A stretch of 64,000 nucleotides of DNA from assembly GCF_001274785.1 (NCBI RefSeq), contig NZ_LHPI01000001.1, positions 868,001 through 932,000 on the forward strand. Reading direction: 5' to 3'. Origin of the DNA: Vibrio hepatarius. GTDB lineage: Bacteria > Pseudomonadota > Gammaproteobacteria > Enterobacterales > Vibrionaceae. The notes under the pieces are model-generated. The model was not told the origin of the DNA. It saw only the letters and a program-made list of their open reading frames with translations, and made no database searches. Positions within the stretch are counted from its first letter, which is position 1, and each line of letters begins with the position of its first letter. The translations under genes were made by a program, and so were the position numbers. Below are positions 53,373 through 63,267 of the stretch, one piece after another.

Positions 53373-54155
53373 CTAGAAGATAAATTTGTAACCCAACGAA
53401 ATCATCAATAGGCTAAGCGACAAAGATATTGTACGTTGGATCAGTTTAGGGCCATATTTCATCGCAGAAGAGCTGCCGACGTGGTTGCCTAACAAGTTCA
53501 TAATCACCAAAGGAACAGCCAACGCATACAGCACACTGCCAGCTAGCATGAAAGCAATTAGAGCCCCAACATTAGATGCAAAGTTGAACAACTTTGACGT
53601 CGCAGATGCCGCCACTAAATCAAATTTCAACAGATAATGAAGAGCAAGGATCAGAAAGCTGCCAGTACCAGGTCCAAAGAATCCATCATAGAAACCAATC
53701 ACAAACACGGCTGCTGGGACACCAAATAGGATAACGTTTTTGTTAATTGGCACATCCTTATCTTGCTCGCCACTCTTTTTAGGAATGAACGAAAGCACGA
53801 TACCAATAGGAAGCATTGCAAGTATGATCTTACCAACCGTATCTGGGTCGAAATAAAGAATAGCTTCTGCACCTACATAAGCACCTATCAATCCAGCAGG
53901 TATACCTGTTGCAACCGCAGTCCAAACTACGCACTTGTTTCTGACAAAATTGCGTATTGCTGCAATTGTCCCGAGAGTACTTACTATCTTTTCTTGTCCC
54001 AACGCTACTTGAGGAGGTAAGCCCGCTAGAATAAATGATGGCACTAAAATCAAACCACCTCCACCAGCTACTGAGTCAATAAACCCAGCAGCGAATGCGG
54101 ACAGCATCAGTGCAACTAACACCCATAATGTAATGTCGTTCCCTAACCATTCCAT
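53373..54155 (-). CDS. TSUP-family (TauE/SafE-like) membrane exporter
   Basis: 260 residues, about eight membrane spans, with F-A-A-G-F-I-D-S-V-A-G-G-G-G-L and G-F-Y-D-G-F-F-G-P-G-T-G, the two repeats of the sulfite exporter TauE/SafE family. Exports sulfite, sulfoacetate or other organic anions. Third gene of the operon with dehydrogenase and dioxygenase genes. Confidence 0.9.
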   Translation of the reverse strand: MEWLGNDITLWVLVALMLSAFAAGFIDSVAGGGGLILVPSFILAGLPPQVALGQEKIVSTLGTIAAIRNFVRNKCVVWTAVATGIPAGLIGAYVGAEAILYFDPDTVGKIILAMLPIGIVLSFIPKKSGEQDKDVPINKNVILFGVPAAVFVIGFYDGFFGPGTGSFLILALHYLLKFDLVAASATSKLFNFASNVGALIAFMLAGSVLYALAVPLVIMNLLGNHVGSSSAMKYGPKLIQRTISLSLSLLMISLGYKFIF

Positions 54156-54179
54156 GTTGAAAAATCCTTAATTCATTAA

Positions 54180-55049
54180 TTATTCGTAAACTTTAATAAG
54201 TACAGATGTGTCCATGCACCCTAAGCCACGCTTCTGTAACTCTTGATACTCACTGTCTACCGTCGTTGTCAGTGGTAGTGTGATACCCAACTTTCTGCTT
54301 TCGTCTAAACAGATACCCAAGTCTTTATGCATCCAATCGATCGCAAACCCGAAGTCAAATTCACCTTTTGACATCGTTAATGAACGATTCTCCATTTGCC
54401 AAGAACCCGCAGCACCATGCTTTAATACATCTACGAGCTCGCCAATATCTAAACCTGAACGTTGAGCTAGCAGTAGCCCTTCACTCAAGCCTTTCAAAAC
54501 ACCCGCTATGCATATTTGATTAACCATCTTAGCTCTCTGGCCTTGACCATTTTCACCCATTAGCTTTGATTGCTTACCATAGCTGCGCATGATTGGGGCT
54601 ACTTGATCATATGCGTTAGGTTGACCACCACACATGATGGTCAAAGCGCCATTTTCAGCCCCGGCTTGACCGCCTGAGACAGGAGCATCAACAAAAAGAA
54701 CACCTTTCTGTTCACATGCAGCCGCCAATTCAATGGCGAGTTCCGCAGACGTCGTGGTGTGGTCAACTAGCATGCTCCCTGGTTTCATGTTTGCCAAAAT
54801 CCCATCTGAACCATAAACGACACTTCTTACGTCATCATCATTGCCAACACACACAAACACATAATCACTGTCTTGCGCCGCCGACCCCGGCGTTAAACAC
54901 GATTCCCCGATATATGCTTGAGTCCAGTCGTGTGCTTTCTTCAATGTACGGTTGTAAACTTTGACAGAATAGCCAGCATTAGATAAATGCCCCGCCATTG
55001 GGTACCCCATTACACCTAAGCCTATAAATGCGACGTTCGAGTTTTTCAT
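54180..55049 (-). CDS. NAD(P)-dependent beta-hydroxyacid dehydrogenase (3-hydroxyisobutyrate/tartronate semialdehyde reductase type)
   Basis: 290 residues: G-L-G-V-M-G-Y-P-M-A-G-H-L nucleotide site, substrate motif V-D-A-P-V-S-G-G-Q-A-G-A, and catalytic Lys in G-Q-G-Q-R-A-K-M-V-N-Q. Family oxidises or reduces 3-hydroxyacids. Start 55049 by AAGGATAG upstream, 11 bp after the dioxygenase stop. Confidence 0.88.
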   Translation of the reverse strand: MKNSNVAFIGLGVMGYPMAGHLSNAGYSVKVYNRTLKKAHDWTQAYIGESCLTPGSAAQDSDYVFVCVGNDDDVRSVVYGSDGILANMKPGSMLVDHTTTSAELAIELAAACEQKGVLFVDAPVSGGQAGAENGALTIMCGGQPNAYDQVAPIMRSYGKQSKLMGENGQGQRAKMVNQICIAGVLKGLSEGLLLAQRSGLDIGELVDVLKHGAAGSWQMENRSLTMSKGEFDFGFAIDWMHKDLGICLDESRKLGITLPLTTTVDSEYQELQKRGLGCMDTSVLIKVYE

Positions 55050-55059
55050 AACGCTATCC

Positions 55060-56076
55060 TTAATCCTTTCCAATATGCTTTGAGTTTTTGTGGGGGATGA
55101 TTCGATCCAGTGAGCTCATTCCAAAGAGCCGGATTAGCCATCTATCCGAGCCGTCATCTCTTGGATGAAACCCTTCTCGGCTATGAACCACTCGCTGATT
55201 TTTAATAATGAGTAAGTCTCCCGGTTGGTAAACTAAATGACGTTTTAGGTTGGTATTTTGTAATTGAGCCTCTAGCATGACTAAAGCCGCAGCCGCGCTT
55301 TCTGTTAGAGGAGTCGTGTTTTCTTTGTCGTAACGGCAATACACAACACCATTTTGGCCTGCAATTAAGATTGGTAATCGACTGCCTTTTGCTTGACCAA
55401 ACGAATCAGGTCGATTGATTAGATAATTTGGTTTCGATAACTCTCCAATCACGCCCGAACTAAGACATGAGATCAGCTCATCCAACAGAATGAAGTTGGA
55501 ATTCACCCTTAAGTCAGTTCTCAATGCCATTAAAGACAAAAACTCAGGACACCCACTCTGTTCTGTTATTGGTTCGCACACCAAAGGAAGATCTGGATTG
55601 TCTACATGATGACCAAAAGTGTGAATTGAACCATGTGAAGACTTCTCGTTAAGTGCATTCTGAGCGGGAACAACGTGCCGAAATAGAAGACCATTGTTTT
55701 CATTTTGATAAGAAATTGGTTCAATTCCTGCCAATTGATATATGCCAATATGAATTCCACTAACTAAAGGTGTTTTGGAAGGTGATAGATATCCTTTGTA
55801 TGGTGTTGCACACAAATCATGGTCTATAGGTAAACCTCGGATGATCAAAGCACTTTGTTCATCGTTTTGAGCGAATGACTCTATCGTAGATATTTGCTCA
55901 AACGGGAGACTGTGCTTCACCGTGTTGCCCAGCCAGTCCTTAGCATCCAACCAAGTTTGGTCATCACCTAACCTTAAACTATTAAAAGCGCTCTTTAGTT
56001 TTCTAGCTGAATCATATGAGATGTATAACTCCTGTACGCTTTGTTTGCCTTGTTCCTGTACTTCCTTGTTTAGCAT
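55060..56076 (-). CDS. Clavaminate-synthase/TauD-like Fe(II)/2-oxoglutarate dioxygenase
   Basis: 338 residues. Iron ligands H-H-V-D-N-P and the distal H in V-V-H-S-R-E-G-F, plus the 2-oxoglutarate arginine in D-R-W-L-I-R-L-F-G, match amino acid hydroxylases such as AsnO/VioC and clavaminate synthase. It would hydroxylate an unknown amino acid or organic acid. First gene of the operon, divergent from the MocR regulator. Confidence 0.85.
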   Translation of the reverse strand: MLNKEVQEQGKQSVQELYISYDSARKLKSAFNSLRLGDDQTWLDAKDWLGNTVKHSLPFEQISTIESFAQNDEQSALIIRGLPIDHDLCATPYKGYLSPSKTPLVSGIHIGIYQLAGIEPISYQNENNGLLFRHVVPAQNALNEKSSHGSIHTFGHHVDNPDLPLVCEPITEQSGCPEFLSLMALRTDLRVNSNFILLDELISCLSSGVIGELSKPNYLINRPDSFGQAKGSRLPILIAGQNGVVYCRYDKENTTPLTESAAAALVMLEAQLQNTNLKRHLVYQPGDLLIIKNQRVVHSREGFHPRDDGSDRWLIRLFGMSSLDRIIPHKNSKHIGKD

Positions 56077-56241
56077 TGTTCTTGAGCCTTAAGTAACGTT
56101 GTTAGTAATAGTTTTGACTTAGACTAATTCAATGCATTGACATATGTCAATGTGAGTTTGTTACTTTTGTTTAATAACTTTAATAGCGAAAAGACATAAG
56201 TAATGTTTTATAATGAGTTATTCGAACTGAGGAGAAGCAGA

Positions 56242-57582
56242 TTGAGTAACAGCAAATTCATCTTTATCGCTGACGTCATCGAAGAACGAATCGATAGCGG
56301 CGAATACCAACCCAATGCAAAACTTCCGACTCATCGCGAATTAGCGGATGAGTTCGAAACCACTCCGGCTACAGTATCCAAAGCCTATAAATTACTGAGT
56401 GATAAAGGGCGCTTAGAGTCTTTTGTTGGTAAAGGGACATTTGTTGCAGCTCGTTCGGACTTAAATGAAGCTATCCAAGCTCCAGAGGATGAATCTGATT
56501 TCAACTTTTCTCTGCTACAGCCGTGTTTGTACAAAAATGTGCCAGCAATAAAAAAAGCCTATCAACAGTCAGCCGATCAACTAACAGATTCACTGATCGG
56601 ATATTGCGAAAACTCTGGACATAAAAAGCACAGGGAAGCAGCGGTTAGGTGGGCACAAGAATACGGCCTTGAAGGCGGAAACACTCGCAATACCGTTCTC
56701 ACAAATGGCGCTCAACATGCACTGTCTTTGCTCGTCGAAACACTGACAAAGCCAGGAGACACCATCTTAGTTGAATCTCTCACCTACCCAGGAATATTAG
56801 CGATAACGAACCTATCAAACAGGAACGTGATTGGTGTTGAGTTAGACGAGCAAGGTGTCCGTCCTGACGCGCTTGATACTGCGATAAAGGCGCATTCTCC
56901 ATCGCTGGTTATTTTGATTCCTTGCCATCAGAACCCAACTGGAGTATCGATGCCAGAGGCGCGTAAAAAAGAAATCGCTAAGGTCATCAATGAAAATCAA
57001 GTGTGGTTGGTGGAAGATGATATCTATTGCTTTTTGGATGCTCCGCCAGTTCCTCCAATCGCAAACTTTGCGCCGAATTATACCTTTCATATATCCGGAT
57101 TATCTAAAGCAATAAGCCCTGCAATGAGGTGTGGGTTTGTAAAAGCCCCCGAAAGTCAGGTTGCGGCTTTAAACGCTCACATTCGCGCAAACATATGGCT
57201 GTCTTCTCCGATTAACTTTATCGCCGCCACGTTGTTGATTGAATCAGGTGAAGCATTTCAGCTAGCTGAAAATCAAAGAGAAATGGCCGTACATAGACAA
57301 GAGCTTGCTCGACAAATCTTTCCGTCTATCAACGCGAATGCATCTGGGTTTCACATCTGGCTGTCACTGCCGCAACATTGGCAACAAGACAGATTCACGA
57401 TGGAAGCAAAAAATAGAGGCCTAATTGTTACGAGTGGCAGCTACTTTAGTGCCGATGGGTCTAATACCCAACACATAAGACTGTCACTGACTTCAATTAG
57501 TAGAGAGAGCAAGCTTATTGATGGACTCAAGCAGATTGAGACTCTTTTAAACTCAAATCCAAGTTCATTTTTGCCTTTCTAA
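56242..57582 (+). CDS. MocR-type regulator (GntR HTH fused to aminotransferase fold)
   Basis: 446 residues: N-terminal GntR winged helix (L-P-T-H-R-E-L-A-D-E-F-E-T-T-P-A-T-V-S-K-A-Y-K-L-L) and a C-terminal class I aminotransferase domain with the PLP lysine in I-S-G-L-S-K-A-I. PLP-dependent sensors of this type usually regulate amine or amino acid genes next to them. I favour the TTG at 56242 (GGAG seven bases before); an in-frame ATG at 56203 lacks a ribosome site. Confidence 0.85.
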   Translation: MSNSKFIFIADVIEERIDSGEYQPNAKLPTHRELADEFETTPATVSKAYKLLSDKGRLESFVGKGTFVAARSDLNEAIQAPEDESDFNFSLLQPCLYKNVPAIKKAYQQSADQLTDSLIGYCENSGHKKHREAAVRWAQEYGLEGGNTRNTVLTNGAQHALSLLVETLTKPGDTILVESLTYPGILAITNLSNRNVIGVELDEQGVRPDALDTAIKAHSPSLVILIPCHQNPTGVSMPEARKKEIAKVINENQVWLVEDDIYCFLDAPPVPPIANFAPNYTFHISGLSKAISPAMRCGFVKAPESQVAALNAHIRANIWLSSPINFIAATLLIESGEAFQLAENQREMAVHRQELARQIFPSINANASGFHIWLSLPQHWQQDRFTMEAKNRGLIVTSGSYFSADGSNTQHIRLSLTSISRESKLIDGLKQIETLLNSNPSSFLPF

Positions 57583-57839
57583 CATGCAAAAAGCCACTAC
57601 CCGTAAAAGAAACTCATCTCAGTTTACAGACTTCATCCACAAGCAGTTTGAAATCGAAACGCTGTGCTAGTGAAATCCGGAAAATGAGAGCTATCTTGAC
57701 GGGTACAACCGTTTTTTTGGGAGTAAATACGAGTGCGGCAAGTAAATGCGGTTTTCTAATGTGCTTAACGCGATGTTTTTACTGAGGTAACAATTAAATT
57801 TAGATTTGCCAGTGAAGCTTGCTGAAAAGCGAGAAGAAT

Positions 57840-57914
<75 letters not shown>

Positions 57915-58074
57915 ACATCGTGTCGACAAGATTTAATATGCCAGATCTAACTGAAAAGAAAAGCCTTTTTTCGCCCCTAAGCGCTCAACCGGTTGGTTTA
58001 TCATCAATTTGCGTACTCTTAGTACATATACACTCTAATTTACGCGATCAGCAGCTCGATTGATACGAGCCAAT

Positions 58075-58100
58075 AAAAAAGCCCCCGCAAATACGGAGGC
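58075..58100 (-). terminator. Terminator of the DUF3332 gene
   Basis: On the minus strand GCCTCCG and CGGGGGC form a G+C-rich stem followed by TTTTTT, 22 bases after the stop. Confidence 0.8.
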
Positions 58101-58121
58101 TTCGAATACAAGCAAGATGTA

Positions 58122-58661
58122 TTAGATGTTTGCAGCTGAAACGTAGTTGTTTAGCTCATCGTTAGATACTGTTGTTACGTAGTGGTCGTCTAGGTAGAAA
58201 GCAACGCTGTCTTCTGACTTCTCACCACGTAGAGTTTTAGTCGTACCGTCGATGTAAGAGATGTCCATCTGCATAGTGTTTTCATCGATTTGCTGCATTG
58301 TAGCATGGTCGATGTTTGAGTTGTTTGATAGAGGAACTTCTTTTAGTGAGCTATCTAGAGAGTCGTTCACTTTGATGTAGTTCTTAGTTGGAGTATCAAC
58401 AACCGCTGGAGATTTGCCAGAGATTGGGTTTTTACCAGTCCAGAACTCAATCGCGTTGAAAATAAATAGGTCAGCTACACTCGCGATACCGTAAACAGGT
58501 GAAAGAAGAAGGAACATACCTTCACGAGCGTAACGGTTATCTACTACTTCAAGGTTGAATTTAGTAACTAGACCTGTTGTAGCCATTTGACCCATACAGC
58601 CAGTTAGAGACGTTAGACCTAAGCCAGCGACAACTGCAAGTTTTAGTGCGTTTTTTTTCAT
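58122..58661 (-). CDS. DUF3332 family lipoprotein
   Basis: 179 residues. Lipobox L-T-G-C after a signal peptide; then F-L-L-L-S-P-V-Y-G-I-A-S-V-A-D-L-F-I-F-N-A-I-E-F-W-T-G typical of DUF3332, and a beta-rich C-terminal domain. Envelope protein of unknown function, common in vibrios. Confidence 0.88.
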   Translation of the reverse strand: MKKNALKLAVVAGLGLTSLTGCMGQMATTGLVTKFNLEVVDNRYAREGMFLLLSPVYGIASVADLFIFNAIEFWTGKNPISGKSPAVVDTPTKNYIKVNDSLDSSLKEVPLSNNSNIDHATMQQIDENTMQMDISYIDGTTKTLRGEKSEDSVAFYLDDHYVTTVSNDELNNYVSAANI

Positions 58662-59230
58662 GATTTTCCACCACCTATGTAAGAAGATGCTTATTCTACT
58701 CCTGCCACCTTATAAATCAACCAGACCCATCAAATAATTGACATAATGCTTACTTTGTTAAGCCACTGTTTTTCATAAGATAAATCCTACAGAAGTTCCT
58801 CTTTTTGCTATTTGGACAGTGTTTTTACTCCCAAACAGTGAGGTTAATTCAAAGATTAGGACAACATTCAATGGGCAACAAGTTTCAAAGCTTGCTAAAT
58901 CCTGTCCTTTTGTTGAAATTCGTTGCTTAAATCTGCACAAATTATAACCAAGCAGTTTCATTAACTGAGTAAATGTTAAAAATAATGTTTCAATTTAACT
59001 GCGCATCAATGGAGTTTAACTCCAATTTTTAATCAACCATTAGATAGAAAGTCCAAATCAATCACCCAAATACAGCAATTATCAGAACTGTTCTCTACTT
59101 CAAACTTTCCAACATAAATGTTGCGACCATATCAATAAAGTGAACAATAGCCTGTGTTACACAAATGTAACAAAACACAACTTCTAATAAATATTATTCA
59201 TATAAACTTTATTTCACAGGCAGGAAAAGC
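58662..59230. other. Intergenic region upstream of the sodium:alanine symporter gene
   Basis: 570 bp with no recognisable gene. It contains TGTTAC-N6-GTAACA at 59155-59172, a TyrR-box-like palindrome about 60 bp before the symporter start. Otherwise A+T-rich. Confidence 0.6.
59155..59172. promoter_or_regulatory. TyrR-box-like palindrome
   Basis: TGTTACACAAATGTAACA, perfect arms of six bases and a 6-base centre, resembling the TyrR consensus TGTAAA-N6-TTTACA only in layout and outer bases. Confidence 0.4.
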
Positions 59231-60790
59231 ATGACAAAGCGTATCTCGCTTGCCCTTTTTGCAAGCATTTTCACAGGTAGTGCTGTGGCATCCAACTTGG
59301 ATGATACGATCAATGAAGTGGTCGCCCCTATCGTCAACCCTTTTGTAGGAATGATCTTTTCGACTATTCCGTTCCCTTTTACTGACGTACAGGTTCCATG
59401 GATCGTTCTTTGGTTGGTAGTCGCAGCAACGTTCTTCACTTTCTATCTTGGTTTTATCAACATCCGCGGTTTTAAACACGCTGTTCAACTGGTATCGGGC
59501 AAGTTCTCTGATCCTAAAGCGAAAGAAGATGGTGAGGTATCTCACTTCCAAGCACTAACTACCGCTCTTTCTGGTACGGTAGGTTTAGGTAACATTGCAG
59601 GTGTGGCAGTCGCTGTTTCAATTGGTGGCGCTGGTGCAACATTCTGGATGATTCTTGCTGGCTTACTGGGTATGTCGAGCAAGTTTGTAGAGTGTGCGCT
59701 GGGTGTTAAATACCGTAACACTAACCCTGATGGTTCAGTATCCGGTGGTCCAATGTACTACCTAAGCAAAGGCCTGGCTCAGCGTGGCAATGCGGCGTTT
59801 GGTCGTACGCTTGCAGTACTGTTCTCAGTGTTTGCAATCGGTGGTTCACTTGGTGGCGGTAACATGTTCCAGGCAAACCAAGCGTTCAAACAGATCGTTG
59901 GTGTAACAGGTGGTGAAGCTTCATTCTTCGCGGATAAAGGCTGGTTATTCGGTATCATCCTCGCGGTTATCGTTGGTATCGTAATTATCGGTGGTATCAA
60001 GTCGATTGCGAAAGTCACCGAGAAAGTGGTTCCTTTCATGGCAACTATCTATGTAGGCGCTGCGATCGTTATCTTGCTAATTAACTTCGACCGTATCGAT
60101 GATGCATTCAGTGCAATCTTCAACGGCGCGTTTACTGGCGAAGGTATCACAGGTGGTGTTATTGGTGTGCTAATCCAAGGCTTCAAACGTGCGGCGTTCT
60201 CGAACGAAGCAGGTGTAGGTTCGGCGGCAATCGCACACGCAGCAGTAAAAACCAAAGAGCCAATGTCTGAAGGTTTCGTCTCTCTACTAGAACCGTTCAT
60301 CGACACAGTAGTTATCTGTACCATGACAGCGCTTGTTATCATCATCACTGGTTACCTAGATACCGATACTGGTCTAGCAGGTGTTGAGCTAACCTCTGCG
60401 GCATTTGGTAGTGCTATTAGCTGGTTCCCATACGTACTTGCAGTGGCCGTTGTACTGTTCGCTTTCTCAACCATGATCTCTTGGTCTTACTACGGTCTGA
60501 AAGCTTGGACTTACCTATTCGGCGAGAGCAAAACAGCTGAAATCATCTACAAAGTGAAGTTCTGTATCTTCGTCGTTATCGGTGCCGCGATGAACCTAGG
60601 TCCAGTTATCGACTTCTCTGATGCAATGATCTTCGCAATGGCGCTAGTTAACATTGTTGGTCTATACATTATGGTTCCTGAAGTGAAGCGTGACCTTGCA
60701 GATTACCTAGAGCGTTTCAACGCAGGTAAAGTCTACAAAGTTCAGCAACAGCAATCACAGAAGCCAGCGTACGACTCACAAGCTGACTAA
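59231..60790 (+). CDS. Sodium:alanine (AGCS/AlsT-type) amino acid symporter
   Basis: 519 residues, about eleven membrane spans, AGCS family: [21 protein letters not shown] and [17 protein letters not shown]. Sodium-driven uptake of alanine or glycine. Has a weak N-terminal signal-like segment (V-A-S-N). A strong terminator follows. Confidence 0.93.
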   Translation: MTKRISLALFASIFTGSAVASNLDDTINEVVAPIVNPFVGMIFSTIPFPFTDVQVPWIVLWLVVAATFFTFYLGFINIRGFKHAVQLVSGKFSDPKAKEDGEVSHFQALTTALSGTVGLGNIAGVAVAVSIGGAGATFWMILAGLLGMSSKFVECALGVKYRNTNPDGSVSGGPMYYLSKGLAQRGNAAFGRTLAVLFSVFAIGGSLGGGNMFQANQAFKQIVGVTGGEASFFADKGWLFGIILAVIVGIVIIGGIKSIAKVTEKVVPFMATIYVGAAIVILLINFDRIDDAFSAIFNGAFTGEGITGGVIGVLIQGFKRAAFSNEAGVGSAAIAHAAVKTKEPMSEGFVSLLEPFIDTVVICTMTALVIIITGYLDTDTGLAGVELTSAAFGSAISWFPYVLAVAVVLFAFSTMISWSYYGLKAWTYLFGESKTAEIIYKVKFCIFVVIGAAMNLGPVIDFSDAMIFAMALVNIVGLYIMVPEVKRDLADYLERFNAGKVYKVQQQQSQKPAYDSQAD

Positions 60791-60813
60791 TCGCTCAAAC
60801 ATGATGTAACTCA

Positions 60814-60845
60814 AAAAACAGCAGGCCTCCCCTGCTGTTTTTTTG
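60814..60845. terminator. Bidirectional-type terminator after the symporter gene
   Basis: AAAAAACAGCAGG pairs with CCTGCTGTTTTTT, very short loop. Confidence 0.88.
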
Positions 60846-61199
60846 TTTGTTGAATCATCCAAATATAGACAATCTCCCCTTATCAGACACCACTCTCTAT
60901 CCACTCATAGTTGTAAACTCTGTTTTACTTCCTGCGTACTAAAGAAATTAAGCAATATTTAACATTTTGATTACACTTATGGAAAACAGTAGATGCTGAG
61001 ATTCATCACTAAATCTTGGTCTATTTGCAGTAAAAAAGAACGCCTAATTGGGGAATAAAAGTCGCTTATATCATTCGACGTTTTCTTGAGGCGAGAAATT
61101 TGGCATCTACCCCGACTCAAACCGAAACATGGTCGCTGAGTCAGGATTCAGTCTCTTAATGGTGCGATCCACCAGCCAGAGACCATGGAGGAGATTCCA
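60846..61199. other. Control region of the 2-oxoacid dehydrogenase operon
   Basis: 354 bp without a gene. A TyrR-box-like sequence lies at 60912-60929. Promoter elements could not be fixed by eye; the start codon of the first gene has a strong GGAGGAG site. Confidence 0.55.
60912..60929. promoter_or_regulatory. TyrR box upstream of the 2-oxoacid dehydrogenase operon
   Basis: TGTAAACTCTGTTTTACT: TGTAAA-N6-TTTACT, one mismatch to the TyrR consensus TGTAAA-N6-TTTACA. Confidence 0.5.
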
Positions 61200-62291
61200 A
61201 TGAATGTTCAATCTTTGCCGATGCTTCGCTATATCGACCATACTGGCGCAGCAGTTGAGCAACTCCCTGCTTGGGCAGACGACAACACGTTAGTAAAGTT
61301 TTATCGTGATATGGTGCTCAGCCGTACTTACGATAACAAAGCGGTCGCCCTGCAACGTACCGGTAAGCTTGGTACGTACCCTTCCCATTTAGGCGCGGAA
61401 GCGTTTGGTGTTGCCGTCGGGCACGCTATGCATCCAAAAGATGTGTTTATCCCCTACTATCGCGATATGCCAGCGATGTGGGTTCGCGGTATTCCAATGG
61501 AAAAGAACCTGCAATATTGGGGCGGCGACGAGCGCGGCAGCGATTTCGCACCAACTGATGGTATCGCATCACGCGATTTACCTTTCTGCGTACCGATCGC
61601 CACCCAATGCACACATGCTGTTGGTGTTGCTACCGCACTCAAAATCGAGGGCAACCATCAGGTCGCACTAGTCACTTGTGGTGACGGTGCAACCTCAAAA
61701 GGCGACTTTCTTGAATCGATCAACTGTGCAGGTGCATGGAACTTGCCTTTGGTATTCGTCATCAACAACAACCAGTGGGCAATTTCTGTTCCGCGCGCAC
61801 TGCAATGTGCCGCCGATTTTCTATCCGAGAAAGCCAAAGGAGCAGGAATTCACGGCACTACCGTGGATGGCAATGATGTGGTTGCGGTGCATGACTGCGT
61901 TTTGTCGGCACTAGACAGAGCGCGCAAAGGCAAAGGCCCGACACTAATCGAAGCGGTCAGCTATCGCTTAAGTGACCACACTACCGCTGACGATGCCAGT
62001 CGCTATCGCAGTGAAGACGAGTTGCAGCAAGCTTGGGAATATGAACCCGTTAAACGCTTAAAAAACTATTTAACGGATAGAGGTCTCTGGTCGAGTCAAC
62101 AAGATTCAGACTGGCTAGCAGAGTGTAAGCAGCACGTTGAGCAAGCGGTCGATAACTATGTGTCTCTTGCGCCACAAGCACCAGAATCTGCCTTCGATTA
62201 CCTCTATGAATCTTCACCAGCAGAGCTTAATGCTCAACGCGACGAACTGATCCAAAAAGCAATGCGTATGCAGGGAGGTCACCGTGGCTGA
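61200..62291 (+). CDS. Branched-chain 2-oxoacid dehydrogenase E1 component, alpha subunit (BkdA/PdhA-like)
   Basis: 363 residues. Thiamine diphosphate motif G-D-G-A-T-S-K-G-D-F ending in N-N-N-Q-W-A-I-S; helical partner interface with Y-P-S-H-L-G-A-E-A. ATG 61200 is picked by GGAGGAG; the earlier codon is not needed. First gene of a bkd-type operon with E1beta overlapping by 8 bases and E2. Oxidatively decarboxylates branched 2-oxoacids from Val, Leu, Ile; a pyruvate or acetoin variant is less likely. Confidence 0.88.
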   Translation: MNVQSLPMLRYIDHTGAAVEQLPAWADDNTLVKFYRDMVLSRTYDNKAVALQRTGKLGTYPSHLGAEAFGVAVGHAMHPKDVFIPYYRDMPAMWVRGIPMEKNLQYWGGDERGSDFAPTDGIASRDLPFCVPIATQCTHAVGVATALKIEGNHQVALVTCGDGATSKGDFLESINCAGAWNLPLVFVINNNQWAISVPRALQCAADFLSEKAKGAGIHGTTVDGNDVVAVHDCVLSALDRARKGKGPTLIEAVSYRLSDHTTADDASRYRSEDELQQAWEYEPVKRLKNYLTDRGLWSSQQDSDWLAECKQHVEQAVDNYVSLAPQAPESAFDYLYESSPAELNAQRDELIQKAMRMQGGHRG

Positions 62292-63267
62292 AATAACACT
62301 TGTTGAAGCGGTTAACCTCGCGCTCCACCATGAAATGGCTCACGATGAGAATGTAGTGGTACTCGGAGAAGACGTCGGTGACAACGGCGGTGTGTTCCGT
62401 GCAACCGTTGGGTTAAAAGAGAAGTTTGGTCTGCGCAGAGTGATTGATTCACCGTTAGCGGAAGCCTTGATTGGCGGCGTTGCGGTCGGCATGGCAACCC
62501 AAGGGCTGCGCCCTGTCGCTGAGTTTCAATTCCAAGGGTTTGTCTTCCCGGCGATGGAGCATTTAGTGTGCCATGCAGCCAGAATGCGAAACCGCACGCG
62601 AGGACGACTCACCTGTCCTGCCGTATTTCGCGCACCGTTTGGCGGTGGTATTCACGCGCCTGAGCACCACTCTGAAAGCGTCGAAGCCTTATTTGCACAT
62701 ATCCCCGGCTTTAAAGTTGTGGTTCCTTCCTCACCTCAACGCGCTTATGGTTTATTGCTGGCGGCGATCCGCAGTAACGATCCAGTGATGTTTTTTGAAC
62801 CTAAACGCATCTACCGCACGGTGAAATCCAACGTGGTCGATAACGGCGAAGCGCTACCTCTCGATACCTGTTTCACACTGAGAAAAGGACGCGACATTAC
62901 TTTGGTCACCTGGGGTGCTTGTGTGGTTGAATCTTTGCAGGCTGCGGAAACCTTATCTGCGCAAGGCATTTCAGTCGAAGTGGTGGATTTAGCTTCTATC
63001 AAGCCGATAGATATGAACACCATCATCAAATCACTCGAGAAAACCGGACGATTATTGGTGGTTCACGAAGCCAGCCGTACCTGTGGTGTGGGTGCTGAGA
63101 TCCTTGCTCGTGTTGCAGAAAGCGCAATGTGTATGTTGAAAGCGCCGCCTAAACGCGTCACCGGAATGGACACGGTAATGCCGTATTACCGCAATGAGGA
63201 TTACTTCATGATCCAAGAGCAAGACATTATTCAAGCCGCTCGTGAACTAGTGGAGGGTTGGAAATGA
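62284..63267 (+). CDS. Branched-chain 2-oxoacid dehydrogenase E1 component, beta subunit
   Basis: 327 residues, transketolase-type beta subunit: L-G-E-D-V-G-D-N-G-G-V-F-R-A-T, D-S-P-L-A-E, G-G-G-I-H-A-P-E-H-H-S-E-S. The start GTG/ATG overlaps the alpha gene by 8 bases. Forms the alpha2beta2 E1 with the previous product. Confidence 0.92.
   Translation: MAEITLVEAVNLALHHEMAHDENVVVLGEDVGDNGGVFRATVGLKEKFGLRRVIDSPLAEALIGGVAVGMATQGLRPVAEFQFQGFVFPAMEHLVCHAARMRNRTRGRLTCPAVFRAPFGGGIHAPEHHSESVEALFAHIPGFKVVVPSSPQRAYGLLLAAIRSNDPVMFFEPKRIYRTVKSNVVDNGEALPLDTCFTLRKGRDITLVTWGACVVESLQAAETLSAQGISVEVVDLASIKPIDMNTIIKSLEKTGRLLVVHEASRTCGVGAEILARVAESAMCMLKAPPKRVTGMDTVMPYYRNEDYFMIQEQDIIQAARELVEGWK

Noticed and set aside
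61020..61140. Sigma-54 promoter before the 2-oxoacid dehydrogenase operon
   Set aside because: TTGG...TTGCA near 61018 has only seven bases between GG and GC instead of ten.
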